Of a stretch of 64,000 bases of DNA, positions 1 through 12,895 are shown one piece after another. The notes under the pieces are model-generated. The model had not been told where the DNA came from, ran no database searches, and saw only the letters and a program-made list of their open reading frames with translations. The first letter of the stretch is position 1. Every line of letters begins with the position of its first letter. This DNA comes from Anadara kagoshimensis. Its lineage: Eukaryota; Mollusca; Bivalvia; Arcoida; Arcidae. Made by a program: the position numbers and the translations under genes. The DNA lies in NCBI GenBank assembly GCA_021292105.1, contig CM037875.1, forward strand, positions 60,384,408-60,448,407. Direction: 5' to 3'.

Positions 1-555
1 GTCAGTCGGAAGACAAAGTTCTGATAAATTCAAGGTCAGTCGGAAGACAACAGTTCTGATCACTTCAAGGTCAGTCGGAAAACAAAGGTTCTGATCACTT
101 CAAGAACAGTCGGAAGACAACAGTTCTGATCACTTCAAGGTCAGTCGGTTGACAAAGTTCTGATCACTTCAAGGTCAGTCGGAAGACAACAGTTCTGATC
201 ATTTCAAGGTCAGTCAGAAAACAAAGGTTCTGATCACTTCAAGGTCAGTCGGAAGACAACAGTTCTGATCACTTCAAGATCAGTCGGAAGACAACAGTTC
301 TGATCACTTCAAGATCAGTCGGAAGACAACAGTTCTGATCACTTCAAGGTCAGTCGGAAAACAAAGGTTCTGATCACTTCAAGGTCAGTCGGAAGACAAA
401 GGTTCTGATCACTTCAAGATCAGTCGGAAGACAAAGGTTCTGATCACTTCAAGATCAGTCGGAAAACAACAGTTCTGATCACTTCAAGATCAGTCGGAAG
501 ACAAAGGTTCTGATCACTTCCAGATTAGTCAGAAGACAAATGTTGTGATCACTTG
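1..555. repeat. 35-bp tandem array (runs off left edge)
   Basis: About 16 head-to-tail copies of a 35-bp unit containing GTCAGTCGGAAGACAA followed by GTTCTGATCACTTCAAG. Successive units start at 241 and 276, giving the period directly. Copies differ by substitutions (CAACAG or CAAAGG; AAGGTC or AAGATC) and occasional 1-bp deletions. The array starts outside the window and decays at 530-555. No coding potential. Confidence 0.95.
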
Positions 556-749
556 ACACATGCTGTTCTCCTTTGTTTATCGACCTACCTGCAATAGTTC
601 TGCCAGTTTCCAGATGCTATTCCTGATAACGCGGTTTGAAATGTAGATAAATTTATACAGGAAAACGCTAATGCGGTTGCGTTTACTCCAGAATTTGCCA
701 TACAGGTCAGACCGGCCTGAAAAACTTCAAATAAAAGTAAAAGTCAGAA
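556..749. other. Unique spacer between arrays
   Basis: About 190 bp of non-repetitive sequence between the 35-bp and 46-bp arrays. No gene or motif recognised. Confidence 0.5.
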
Positions 750-1826
750 CCCTTCGGTGAAAAGTTTGAAAAGACTTAGTGACTGCCAGTGCATACCCTT
801 CGAAGACTCCGTTACTACTCGCGAATACCCTTTGGTTAAAAGTTTGATAAGACTCCGTTACTACCAGCGCATACCCTTCGATAAAAGTTTGAAAAGACTC
901 CGTTTCTATCCGCGCCAGCATTCGGTTAAAAGTTTGAAAAGACTCCGAGACTACCAGCGCATAACCTTCGATGAAAGTTTGAAAAGACTCCGTGACTACC
1001 AGCGCATACCGTTTGGTTAAAAGTTTGAAAAGAATCCGTGACTACGAGCGCATACACTTCGGTTAAAATTTTGAAAAGACTCCGTGACTACCAGCGCATA
1101 CCCTTTGGTTAAAAGTTTGATAAAACCCCGTTACTACCAGCGCATACCCTTTGGTTAAAAAATTAAAAAGAATCCGTAACTACGAGCGCATACCTTTTGG
1201 TTAAAAGTTTGAAAAGACTCCGTGACAACCCGCGCATACCCTTCGGATAAAAGTTTGAAAGAACCCCGTGACTACCAGCGCATACCCTTCGATAAAAGCT
1301 TGAAAAGACTCTGTGACTACGAGCGCATACCCTTTGGTTAAAAGTTTGAAAAGACTCCGTGACAACCCGCGCATACCCTTCGGATAAAAGTTTGAAAGAA
1401 CCCCGTGACTACCAGCGCATACCCTTCGATAAAAGCTTGAAAAGACTCTGTGACTACGAGTGCATACCCTGAAAAGACTCCGTTACCACCAGCGCATACC
1501 CTTCGGTTTACAGTTTGAAAAGACTCCGTTACTACCAGCGCATACCCTTCGGTTTACAGTTTGAAAAGACTTCTTGACTACCAGCGCTTACCGTTTGATA
1601 AAAGTTTGAAAAGACCCCGTTACTACCAGCGCATACCTTTCGGTTAAAACTTTGAAAAGACTCCGGGACTGCCCGTGGTAACTCATTTGGTTAAAAGTTT
1701 GAAAAGTCCCAGTAATTATCCGCGCATGACCTTCGATAAAAAGGTTAACAAAACTTAGTGGCTGCCCGTATAGGTTGAAAAGACCCAGGGACTGTCCGCG
1801 CTTAACCTTCGATGAAAAGGTTAACA
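750..1826. repeat. 46-bp tandem array
   Basis: About 23 copies of a 46-bp unit built on AAAAGTTTGAAAAGACTCCG and TGACTACCAGCGCATACCCT. The GGTT at 1015 recurs at 1061. Copies are more diverged than in the flanking arrays, and a few are truncated, for example near 1465-1480. Near 1200-1460 a two-unit block is repeated almost exactly, so there is local higher-order amplification. Short open frames here follow from the repeat and are not genes. Confidence 0.93.
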
Positions 1827-2460
1827 ACAGTTTTATTAACATTTCATGACATACATGGCCCAGTGACTAAGATCTATCCTTATGTATCAACTTTATATAG
1901 AATTACACAATGAATATATCTGTTTGAATATTCAAACTAAAGGTCAGGTCAAACTTGACACACTACATGTCCAAAATATTAATTGAGGAAGCCTCTGTAG
2001 GGGAACTGTGTTAGGCACCAAATATTTTATTTTTCATTTAGTTTTGATTGCACACGATGTGGACAAAGCTAGCTTAACATGAGGTGCTAACCCTTCCGGA
2101 GCACCCGGCAGCACTTCCCTGGTGGAAGTTCACGTGTTTAACCCAATTTGTCAATTTCCAAGTTTTTACTTTGATTTGAACATGAATAAGTATGTTTGTT
2201 TCTGAATTTCACAATCTTTCATTAACTAAGATTTTCCTTAACTTAAATCTGGCAATGGCGTTTTATATATAAAGTGCAATGTGTATACATGTAATTCGAA
2301 ATGTTAATTTAGGAATAAGAGAACAAAGCTATTATACAACCGTGATGGATCACAGAAATGAAACTCTTTTGGAAATATGAAATAATTGGACATTTTGCAC
2401 TCTGCATTAATTGCGTAGCTATGTCAACTCCTTCCAAACCCCAAGAGTCAGGAAAAGTTA
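1827..2460. other. Spacer with a dispersed-repeat fragment
   Basis: No gene seen. At about 2085-2150 the motif CTAACCCTTCCGGAGCACCC followed by a GGTGGAAGTTCACGTG segment resembles, from memory, a dispersed sequence common in bivalve genomes. The rest is AT-rich and featureless. Confidence 0.4.
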
Positions 2461-3622
2461 GGTAGTTTCGTGAACTCTACCCAAACCCCGATAGAACGGA
2501 AGACGTTATGTAGCTGTGTGAACTCAACCCAAACACCGATAGACAGGAAAACGTTATGTAGCTGTGTGAACTCCACCCGAACCCCGATAGACAGGAAAAC
2601 GTTATGTAGCTGTGTGAACTCCACCCGAACCCCGATAGACAGGAAAAAGTTATGTAGCTGTGTAAACTTCACACAAACCCCGATAGGCAGGAAAACGTTA
2701 TGTAGCTGTGTGAACTCCACCTGAACCCCGATAGACAGGAAAACGTTATGTAGCTGTGCGAACTCCACCCGAACCCCGATAGACAGGAAAACGTTATGTA
2801 GCTGTGTGAACTCCACCCGAACCCCGATAGACAGGAAAACGTTATGTAGCTGTGTAAACTTCACACAAACCCCGATAGGCAGGAAAACGTTACGTAGCTG
2901 TGTGAACTCCACCCGAACCCCGATAGACAGGAAAACGTTATGTAGCTGTGTGAACTCCACCCGAACCCCGATAGACAGGAAAACGTTATGTAGCTGTGTG
3001 AACTCCACCCGAACCCGATAGGCAGGAAAACGTTATGTAGCTGTGTGAACTCGACACAAATCCCGATAGACAGGAAAACGTTACGTAGCTGTGTGAACTC
3101 CACCCGAACCCCGATAGGCAGGAAAACGTTATGTAGCTGTGTGAACTCCACCCAAACCCCGATAGACAGGAAAACGTTACGTAGCTGTGTGAACTCCACC
3201 CAATCCCGATATGCAGGAAAACGTTATGTAGCTGTGTGAACTCGACCCAATCCCGATAGGCAGGAAAACGTTATGTAGCTGTGTGAACTCGACCCAATCC
3301 CGATAGGCAGGAAAACGTTATGTAGCTGTGTGAACTCGACCCAATCCCGATAGACAGGAAAACGTTGTGTAGCTGTGTGAACCCTACACAAACTCCGATG
3401 GGCAGGAAAACGTTATGTAGCTGTACACCCCACACAAACCCCATAGGCAGGAAAACGTTATGTAGCTGTGAGAACTCAACCCAAACCCCGATAGGCAGGG
3501 AAACGTGTTGTAGCTGTTTGAACCCCACCCAAACCCCGATGGGTAGGAAAACACTACTAAGTATGTAGCTGTGTGAACTCCACACAAACCCCAAATAGGC
3601 AGGAAACGTTATGTAGCTGTGT
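2461..3622. repeat. 48-bp tandem array
   Basis: About 24 copies of a 48-bp unit containing GTAGCTGTGTGAACTCCACC and CCCGATAGACAGGAAAACGT. The motif ACCCCGATAG at 2581 recurs at 2629. Because 48 is a multiple of three, repetitive frames stay open on both strands (up to 186 codons on the minus strand). Indels in copies after about 3010 close them. The right end is the most diverged. Confidence 0.94.
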
Positions 3623-3629
3623 TGTACAT

Positions 3630-3899
3630 TAAAGGTATAAAATTAAAACTAGAAAAACTGTGAGCCATAAGCTCACAAAAAATACCCCCTGCTCCCAAAA
3701 ATCCATCGGATCCAATTTTTAAATAGGAGGTGCACATCTACGTTATATCACAAAGATTGTGTGAAAGTGTCATGAAAATCCATTGAAGGGTTTAGGAGGA
3801 GTTGCGGATAAGAGATAGGTACCCTAAGGTGTAACGGAAGGACGGACGGACACCCCTATCACTATATACCCCCCACTTTTTAAGCGGTGGGTATAATAA
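3630..3899 (+). repeat. Dispersed mollusc-type repeat with terminal hairpin
   Basis: A single-copy dispersed-repeat insertion. It contains a short stem GTGAGC-CATAA-GCTCAC near 3660, a GGACGGACGGACACCCC motif near 3840, and a terminal hairpin ACCCCCCACTT / AAGCGGTGGGT followed by ATAATAA. From memory this composition matches a very common bivalve interspersed repeat. I cannot define target duplications, so its class (SINE or non-autonomous DNA element) is open. Confidence 0.55.
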
Positions 3900-4439
3900 A
3901 TGGTTCTGAAAAATGATTGGTGGGCCTGGCCCCAGATTCACACTTATTTGTGAATTTCAAATTTCCTGTAATTAAAATGAGCAAATATGTTTTAAAATAC
4001 AAAGAAACATTTTTAACAAAACTAAAGTCATTAGAAGCTATATAAAGTGCTTGGATCGAAATTATGAAACCATTTTTTTCAAGGGGTTAAAATATCCAAA
4101 GGACCAAAATATATTTAACCAATTTTAGCTAAGGAAATACCGTCAACATATGACGGAGTATACCTTATTTTATGAAAACCCCTTTATATTTTACCTGATT
4201 TCTTGGCACACACCCCTGTAAATGCTGCCTTTATTCCAACAGCGTCTGGTATTGGCACCGTAATTGTTTCACAAGTGCTTAATGCATTAGCAATACACGT
4301 GACCAACTCTATGGTTTTACTGCAATCAATGAATAAGAAGTTATATATAAAATAGACTTGTTGAAAGTTCAACAATTAACCGCTTGAGAATTAGAGCCCT
4401 CGTTAGCTCGGCTGGTTTTTGGTGGTTTTGTCCCTTTTT

Positions 4440-4476
<37 letters not shown>

Positions 4477-4877
4477 AGGCTGTGACCTATCTTTCTTCAT
4501 CTTTTCATCCACTTTATTATCATTATTTCTGCCACTTAACAACCGAGGTTTGACTCCTTTTCGCTATCTCGGTGTTAAAAGTTCGACAGCACTGTACTGT
4601 AGTTCTATTACTTTTATTACTTTTTCAGTGAGGAAAAACATGCCGTGAGTTGGCGATATGATTTTGACAAACTTAATGTTTATCTTCGATAGTCTTGAGA
4701 CTTCATACGCTTTTCAAAAACGACATTCTTTAATTTTGAATTTTTCTGAAATTTTTTTCAGTTTTTTTTATAGTTATGCTTTTAATTTATATGGCTCAAT
4801 AATGAACATTTACAATAAGCGGAAAACAAAGTGGTTTGCAAGCAAATCAAATTTAAGTCGTCAGTTTTCAAAGTTTT
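3900..4877. other. Intergenic, AT-rich, with a poly(T) tract
   Basis: No gene recognised. A run of 34 T at 4442-4475 interrupts otherwise unremarkable sequence. It could be the tail of an inverted retroposon, but no flanking duplication is obvious. The short frame at 4658-4900 is low-complexity and AT-driven. Confidence 0.45.
4442..4475. repeat. Poly(T) tract, 34 nt
   Basis: Uninterrupted homopolymer read directly from sequence. Confidence 0.95.
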
Positions 4878-4928
4878 CACTTTGCTTTTTGAGATTGTGA
4901 TTTGGAGATGGATTAGTGTTTGGTGCAA

Positions 4929-7900
4929 GGCCTAATTACCTACAGTCACTTAGGTAGGTAGAAAGCAAGGTCTTACCTGCAGTCACGTAGGTAGGTAGCA
5001 AGTAAGGTCTTACCTGTAGTCACTTAGGTAGGTAGAAAGCAAGGTCTTGCCTGTAGTCACATAGGTAGGTAGAAAGCAAGGTCTTACCTGCAGTCACTTA
5101 GGTAGGTAGAAAGCAAGGTCTTACCTGCAGTCACGTAGGTAGGTAGAAAGCAAGGTCTTACCTGTAGTCACTTAGGTAGGTAGAAAGCAAGGTCTTACCT
5201 GTAGTCACTTAGGTAGGTAGAAAGCAAGGTCTTACCTGTAGTCACATAGGTAGGTAGAAAGCAAGGTCTTACCTGCAGTCACTTAGTTAGGTAGAAAGCA
5301 AGGTGTTACCTGAAGTCACTTAGGTAGGTAGAAAGCAAGGTCTTACCTGCAGTCACGTAGGTAGGTAGCAAGCAAGGTCTTACCTGTAGTCACTTAGTTA
5401 GGTAGAAAGCAAGGTCTTACCTGCAGTCACGTAGGTAGAAAGCAAGGTCTTACCTGTAGTCACATAGGTAGGTAGAAAGCAAGGTCTTACCTGTAGGCAC
5501 ATAGGTAGGTAGAAAGCAAGGTCTTACCTGTAGTCACATAGGTAAGTAGAAAGCAAGGTCTTACCTGTAGTCACATAGGTAGGTAGAAAGCAAGGTCTTA
5601 CCTGAAGTCACTTAGTTAGGTAGAAAGCAAGGTGTTACCTGAAGTCACTTAGGTAGGTAGAAAGCAAGGTCTTACCTGCAGTCACGTAGGTAGGTAGCAA
5701 GCAAGGTCTTACCTGTAGTCACTTAGGTAGGTAGAAAGCAAGGTCTTACCTGAAGTCATTTAGGTAGGAAGAAAGCAATGTCTTACCTGTAGTCACTTAG
5801 GTAGGTAGAAAGCAAGGTCTTACCTGTAGGCATATAGGTAGGTAGAAAGCAAGGTCTTACGTGCAGTCACGTAGGTAGGTAGAAAGCAAGGCTTACCTGT
5901 AGGCACATAGGTATGTAGAAAGCAAGGTCTTACCAGTAGTCAAATAGGTAGGTAGAAAGCAAGGTCTTAGCTGTAGTCACATAGGTAGGTAGAAAGCAAG
6001 GTCTTACCTGTAGGCACATAGGTAGGTAAAAAGGAAGGTCTTACCTGCAGTCACATAGGTAGGTAGAAAGCAAGGTCTTACCTGTAGTCACTTAGGTAGG
6101 TAGAAAGCAAGGTCTTACATGCAGTCACGTAGGTAGGTAGAAAGCAAGGTCTTACCTGTAGTCACTTAGGTAGGTAGAAAGCAATGTCTTACCTGTAGTC
6201 ACTTTGCTTTTGAGATTGTGATTTGGAGATAGATTAGTGTTTGGTGCAAGGCCTAATTACCTGCAGTCACTTAGGTAGGTAGAAAGCAAGGTCTTACCTG
6301 CAGTCACGTAGGTAGGTAGCAAGCAAGGTCTTACCTGTAGTCACTTAGGTAGGTAGAAAGCAAGGTCTTACCTGTAGTCACTTAGGTAGGTAGAAAGCAA
6401 GGTCTTACCTGTAGGCACATAGGTAGGTAAAAAGGAAGGTCTTACCTGCAGTCACATAGGTAGGTAGAAAGCAAGGTCTTACCTGTAGTCACTTAGGTAG
6501 GTAGAAAGCAAGGTCTTACCTGCAGTCACGTAGGTAGGTAGAAAGCAAGGTCTTAACCTGTAGTCACTTAGGTAGGTAGAAACAAGGTCTTACTGCAGTC
6601 ACGTAGGTAGGTAGCAAGCAAGGTCTTACCTGTAGTCACTTAGTTAGGTAGAAAGCAAGGTCTTTACCTGCAGTCACGTAGGTAGGTAGAAAGCAAGTCT
6701 TACCTGTAGTCACATAGGTAGGTAGAAAGCAAGGTCTTACCTGTAGGCACATAGGTAGGTAAAAGCAAGGTCTTACCTGTATGTCACATAGGTAAGTAGA
6801 AAGCAAGGTCTTACCTGTAGTCACATAGGTAGGTAGAAAGCAAGGTCTTACCTGCAGTCACTTAGTTAGGTAGAAAGCAAGGTGTTACCTGAATTCACGT
6901 AGGTAGGTAGAAAGCAAGGTCTTACCTGCAGTCACGTAGGTAGGTAGCAAGCAAGGTCTTACCTGTAGTCACTTAGGTAGGTAGAAAGCAAGGTCTTACC
7001 TGCAGTCACGTAGGTAGGTAGAAAGCAAGGTCTTACCTGTAGTCACTTAGGTAGGTAGAAAGCAAGGTCTTACCTGAAGTCATTTAGGTAGGAAGAAAGC
7101 AATGTCTTACCTGTAGTCACTTAGGTAGGTAGAAAGCAAGGTCTTACCTGTAGGCATATAGGTAGGTAGAAAGCAAGGTCTTACGTGCAGTCACGTAGGT
7201 AGGTAGAAAGCAAGCTTACCTGTAGGCACATAGGTATGTAGAAAGCAAGGTCTTACCAGTAGTCAAATAGGTAGGTAGAAAGCAAGGTCTTAGCTGTAGT
7301 CACTTAGTTAGGTAGAAAGCAAGGTCTTACCTGCAGTCATGTAGGTAGGTAGAAAGCAAGGTCTTACCTGTAGTCACATAGGTAGGTAGAAAGCAAGGTC
7401 TTACCTGTAGGCACATAGGTAGGTAGAAAAGGGTCTTACCTGTAGTCACATAGGTAAGTAGAAAGCAAGGTCTTACCTGTAGTCACATAGGTAGGTAAAA
7501 GCAAGGTCTTACCTGAAGTCACTTAGTTAGGTAGAAAGCAAGGTGTTACCTGAAGTCACTTAGGTAGGTAGAAAGCAAGGTCTTACCTGCAGTCACGTAG
7601 GTAGGTAGCAAGCAAGGTCTTACCTGTAGTCACTTAGGTAGGTAGAAAGCAAGGTCTTACCTCAAGTCATTTAGGTAGGAAGAAAGCAATGTCTTACCTG
7701 TAGTCACTTAGGTAGGTAGAAAGCAAGGTCTTACCTGTAGGCATATAGGTAGGTAGAAAAGCAAGGTCTTACGTGCAGTCACGTAAGGTAGGTAGAAAGC
7801 AAGGCTTACCTGTAGCACATAGGTATGTAGAAAGCAAGGTCTTACCAGTAGTCAAAGGGTAGGTAGAAAGCAAGGTCTTAGCTGTAGTCCATAGGTAGGT

Positions 7901-7951
7901 AGAACAAGGTCTTACCTGTAGGCACTAGGTAGGTAAAAAGGAAGGTCTTAC
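4929..7951. repeat. 37-bp tandem array, internally duplicated, ends in gap
   Basis: About 80 copies of a 37-bp unit, TAGGTAGGTAGAAAGCAAGG plus TCTTACCTGYAGTCACN. GGTAGGTAG at 5101 recurs at 5138. The leading unique sequence (starting CACTTTGC at 4878) reappears inside the array at 6200 and divides it into two blocks about 1,322 bp apart. Variants at the last position (TCACTT, TCACGT, TCACAT, GGCACAT) form mosaic higher-order patterns. The second block has many 1-2 nt deletions, increasingly so towards the N gap. Confidence 0.94.
6200..6275. repeat. Second copy of the array-leading unique sequence
   Basis: Near-exact copy of 4878-4952 (one T missing from a T-run and a G/A change), including the words GATTAGTGTTTGGTGCAAGG and CCTAATTACCT, embedded in the middle of the 37-bp array. 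It marks a duplication of about 1.3 kb. Confidence 0.9.
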
Positions 7952-8951
7952 NNNNNNNNNNNNNNNNNNNNNNNNNNNNNNNNNNNNNNNNNNNNNNNNN
8001 NNNNNNNNNNNNNNNNNNNNNNNNNNNNNNNNNNNNNNNNNNNNNNNNNNNNNNNNNNNNNNNNNNNNNNNNNNNNNNNNNNNNNNNNNNNNNNNNNNNN
8101 NNNNNNNNNNNNNNNNNNNNNNNNNNNNNNNNNNNNNNNNNNNNNNNNNNNNNNNNNNNNNNNNNNNNNNNNNNNNNNNNNNNNNNNNNNNNNNNNNNNN
8201 NNNNNNNNNNNNNNNNNNNNNNNNNNNNNNNNNNNNNNNNNNNNNNNNNNNNNNNNNNNNNNNNNNNNNNNNNNNNNNNNNNNNNNNNNNNNNNNNNNNN
8301 NNNNNNNNNNNNNNNNNNNNNNNNNNNNNNNNNNNNNNNNNNNNNNNNNNNNNNNNNNNNNNNNNNNNNNNNNNNNNNNNNNNNNNNNNNNNNNNNNNNN
8401 NNNNNNNNNNNNNNNNNNNNNNNNNNNNNNNNNNNNNNNNNNNNNNNNNNNNNNNNNNNNNNNNNNNNNNNNNNNNNNNNNNNNNNNNNNNNNNNNNNNN
8501 NNNNNNNNNNNNNNNNNNNNNNNNNNNNNNNNNNNNNNNNNNNNNNNNNNNNNNNNNNNNNNNNNNNNNNNNNNNNNNNNNNNNNNNNNNNNNNNNNNNN
8601 NNNNNNNNNNNNNNNNNNNNNNNNNNNNNNNNNNNNNNNNNNNNNNNNNNNNNNNNNNNNNNNNNNNNNNNNNNNNNNNNNNNNNNNNNNNNNNNNNNNN
8701 NNNNNNNNNNNNNNNNNNNNNNNNNNNNNNNNNNNNNNNNNNNNNNNNNNNNNNNNNNNNNNNNNNNNNNNNNNNNNNNNNNNNNNNNNNNNNNNNNNNN
8801 NNNNNNNNNNNNNNNNNNNNNNNNNNNNNNNNNNNNNNNNNNNNNNNNNNNNNNNNNNNNNNNNNNNNNNNNNNNNNNNNNNNNNNNNNNNNNNNNNNNN
8901 NNNNNNNNNNNNNNNNNNNNNNNNNNNNNNNNNNNNNNNNNNNNNNNNNNN
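7952..8951. other. Assembly gap, exactly 1,000 N
   Basis: A run of exactly 1,000 N, a placeholder length. The 37-bp array is on its left and the 172-bp satellite on its right, so the true size and content are unknown. Confidence 0.98.
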
Positions 8952-11900
8952 ATTTTTGGTTTTAAAACTCCATCTTCATTTTAACTGTAAAACGGAAATT
9001 TTGTGATATTTCAAAAAATGCGGTTCCGGTTCCAATTCGTGAGATATCGGACAATTAGTTCCCATCATTCCACAACTTTTAAACACATGTAGATGACTTG
9101 AATGACGTAATTACAAAACGTTAGGCCACTTTTGCTTTTAAACAGTTTTCATGTTTATTAAACAAATTATGTGTTATTTCAAAAAATGCGGTGCCGGTTC
9201 CAATTTTGAGATATCTGACAAGAAGTTCCCATCATTCTACAACTTTTAAACACATTGTACATGACTTCAATGACGCAATTACAAAACGTAAGCCATTTTT
9301 GGTTTTCAACTCCATTCTTCATTATAACTTAAAACGAAAATTTGTGTTATTTCAAAAAATGCGGTGCCGGTTCCAATTCTGAGATATCGGACAATTAGTT
9401 CCCATCATTCCACAACTTTTAAACACATTGTACATGACTTGAATGACGTAATTACAAAACGTAAGCCATTTTGGTTTTAAACTCCATCTTCATTATAACT
9501 GTAAAACGAAAATTTGTGTTATTTCAAAAAATGCAGTGCCGGTTCCAATTCTGAGATATCGGACAATTAGTTCCCATCATTCCACAACTTTTAAACACAT
9601 TGTAGATGATTCAATGACATAATAACAAAACGTAGGCCATTTTTGGTTTTAAACTCCATCTTCATTTTAACTGTAAAACGAAAATTTGTGATATTTCAAA
9701 AAATGCGGTGCCGGTTCCAATTCTGAGATATCGGACAATTAGTTCCCATCATTCCACAACTTTTAAACACATTGTAGATGACTTCAATGACGTAATTACA
9801 AAACGTAGGCCACTTTTGCTTTTAAACAGTTTTCATGTTTATTAAACAAATTATGTGTTATTTCAAAAAATGTGGTGCCGGTTCCAATTGTGAGATATCT
9901 GACAATAAGTTCCCATCATTCCACAACTTTTAAACACATTGTAGAAGACTTCAATGACGTAATTAGAAAACGTAAGCCATTTTTGGTTTTAAACTCCATC
10001 TTCATTATAACTGTAAAACGAAAATTTGTGTTATTTAAAAAAATGCGGTGCCGGTTCCAATTCTGAGATATCTGACAATAAGTTCCCATCATTCCACAAC
10101 TTTTAAACACATTGTACATGACTTGAATGACGTAATTACAAAACGTAAGCCATTTTTGGTTTTAAACTCCATCTTCATTATAACTGTAAAACGAAAATTT
10201 GTGTTATTTCAAAAAATGCGGTGCCGGTTCCAATTCTGAGATATCTGACAATAAGTTCCCATCATTCCACAACTTTTAAACACATTGTACATGACTTAAT
10301 GACGCAATTACAAAACGTAAGCCATTTTTGGTTTTCAACTCCATCTACATTATAACTTTAAAACGAAAATTTGTGTTATTTCAAAAAATGTGGTGCCAGT
10401 TCCAATTCTGAGATATCTGACAATAAGTTCCCATCATTCCACAACTGTTAAACACATTGTACATGACTTGAATGACGTAATTACAAAACGTAAGCCATTT
10501 TTGGTTTTAAACTCCATCTTCATTATAACTGTAAAACAAAAATTTGTGTTATTTCAAAAAATGCGGTGCCGGTTCCAATTCTGAGATATCGGACAATTAG
10601 TTCCCATCATTCCACAACTTTTAAACACATTGTAGATGACTTCAATGACGTAATTACAAAACGTAGGCCACTTTTGCTTTTAAACAGTTTTCATGTTTAT
10701 TAAACAAATTATGTGTTATTTCAAAAAATGTGGTGCCGGTTCCAATTGTGAGATATCTGACAATAAGTTCCCATCATTCCACAACTTTTAAACACATTGT
10801 AGAAGACTTCAATGACGTAATTACAAAACGTAAGCCATTTTTGGTTTTAAACTCCATCTTCATTATAACTGTAAAACGAAAATTTGTGTTATTTAAAAAA
10901 ATGCGGTGCCGGTTCCAATTCTGAGATATCTGACAATAAGTTCCCATCATTCCACAACTTTTAAACACATTGTACATGACTTGAATGACGTAATTACAAA
11001 CGTAAGCCATTTTTGGTTTTAAACTCCATCTTCATTATAACTGTAAAACGAAAATTTGTGTTATTTCAAAAAATGCGGTGCCGGTTCCAATTCTGAGATA
11101 TCTGACAATAAGTTCCCATCATTCCACAACTTTTAAACACATTGTACATGACTTCAATGACGCAATTACAAAACGTAAGCCATTTTTGGTTTTCAACTCC
11201 ATCTACATTATAACTTTAAAACGAAAATTTGTGTTATTTCAAAAAATGTGGTGCCGGTTCCAATTCTGAGATATCTGACAATAAGTTCCCATCATTCCAC
11301 AACTGTTAAACACATTGTACATGACTTGAATGACGTAATTACAAAACGTAAGCCATTTTTGGTTTTAAACTCCATCTTCATTATAACTGTAAAACAAAAA
11401 TTTGTGTTATTTCAAAAAATGCGGTGCCGGTTCCAATTCTGAGATATCGGACAATTAGTTCCCATCATTCCACAACTTTTAAACACATTGTAGATGACTT
11501 CAATGACGTAATTACAAAACGTAGGCCACTTTTGCTTTTAAACAGTTTTCATGTTTATTAAACAAATTATGTGTTATTTCAAAAAATGCGGTGCCGGTTC
11601 CAATTTTGAGATATCTGACAAGAAGTTCCCATCATTCTACAACTTTTAAACACATTGTACATGACTTCAATGACGCAATTACAAAACGTAAGCCATTTTT
11701 GGTTTTCAACTCCATCTTCATTATAACTTTAAAACGAAAATTTGTGTTATTTCAAAAAATGCGGTGCCGGTTCCAATTCTGAGATATCGGACAATTAGTT
11801 CCCATCATTCCACAACTTTTAAACACATTGTACATGACTTCAATGACGCAATTACAAAACGTAAGCCATTTTTGGTTTTAAACTCCATCTTCATTATAAC

Positions 11901-12895
11901 TGTAAAACAAAAATTTGTGTTATTTCAAAAAATGTGGTGCCGGTTCCAATTCTGAGATATCGGACAATTAGTTCCCATCATTCCACAACTTTTAAACACA
12001 TTGTAGATGACTTCAATGACGTAATTACAAAACGTAGGCCACTTTTGCTTTTAAACAGTTTTCATGTTTATTAAACATATTATGTGTTATTTAAAAAAAT
12101 GCGGTGCCGGTTCCAATTCTGAGATATCGGACAATTAGTTCCCATCATTCCACAACTTTTAAACACATTGTACATGACTTCAATGACGCAATTACAAAAC
12201 GTAAGCCATTTTTGGTTTTCAACTCCATCTTCATTATAACTTTAAAACGAAAATTTGTGTTATTTCAAAAAATGCGGTGCCGGTTCCAATTCTGAGATAT
12301 CTGACAATAAGTTCCCATCATTCCACAACTTTTAAACACATTGTACATGACTTCAATGACGCAATTACAAAACGTAAGCCATTTTTGGTTTTCAACTCCA
12401 TCTTCATTATAACTTTAAAACGAAAATTTGTGTTATTTCAAAAAATGTGGTGCCGGTTCCAATTCTGAGATATCTGACAATAAGTTCCCATCATTCCACA
12501 ACTGTTAAACACATTGTACATGACTTGACGTAATTACAAAACGTAAGCCATTTTTGGTTTTAAACTCCATCTTCATTATAACTGTAAAACGAAAATTTGT
12601 GTTATTTCAAAAAATGCGGTGCCGGTTCCAATTCCGAGATATCGGACAATTAGTTCCCATCATTCCACAACTTTTAAACACATTGTAGATGACTTCAATG
12701 ACGTAATTACAAAACGTAGGCCACTTTTGCTTTTAAACAGTTTTCATGTTTATTAAACAAATTATGTGTTATTTAAAAAAATGCGGTGCCGGTTCCAATT
12801 TTGAGATATCTGACAAGAAGTTCCCATCATTCTACAACTTTTAAACACATTGTACATGACTTCAATGACGCAATTACAAAACGTAAGCCATTTTT
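8952..12895. repeat. About 172-bp satellite array, left part
   Basis: About 23 head-to-tail monomers. Each carries GCGGTGCCGGTTCCAATTCT, GAGATATC, GTTCCCATCATTCCACAACT and TGACGYAATTACAAAACGTA. Two monomer types share the first ~110 bp. One (173 bp) ends with CCATCTTCATTATAACTGTA; the other (~170 bp) ends with CTTTTGCTTTTAAACAG and CATGTTTATTAAACAAATT. Diagnostic variants recur every five monomers (9872 and 10730; 10390 and 11248), an 858-bp higher-order repeat. Each monomer contains a 63-64 codon frame on the plus strand. It recurs only because the monomer does and has no sign of being a gene. Confidence 0.95.

Noticed and set aside
2448..3594. Repetitive frames up to 186 codons on both strands
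   Set aside because: By-product of the 48-bp array (16 codons); no start context, and they close as soon as an indel occurs.
4384..4600. Inverted SINE with poly(T) tail
   Set aside because: No target duplication and no repeat match in the window; only the homopolymer supports it.
1..7951. CRISPR-like array of short repeats
   Set aside because: Units are directly contiguous without variable spacers and the genome is eukaryotic.
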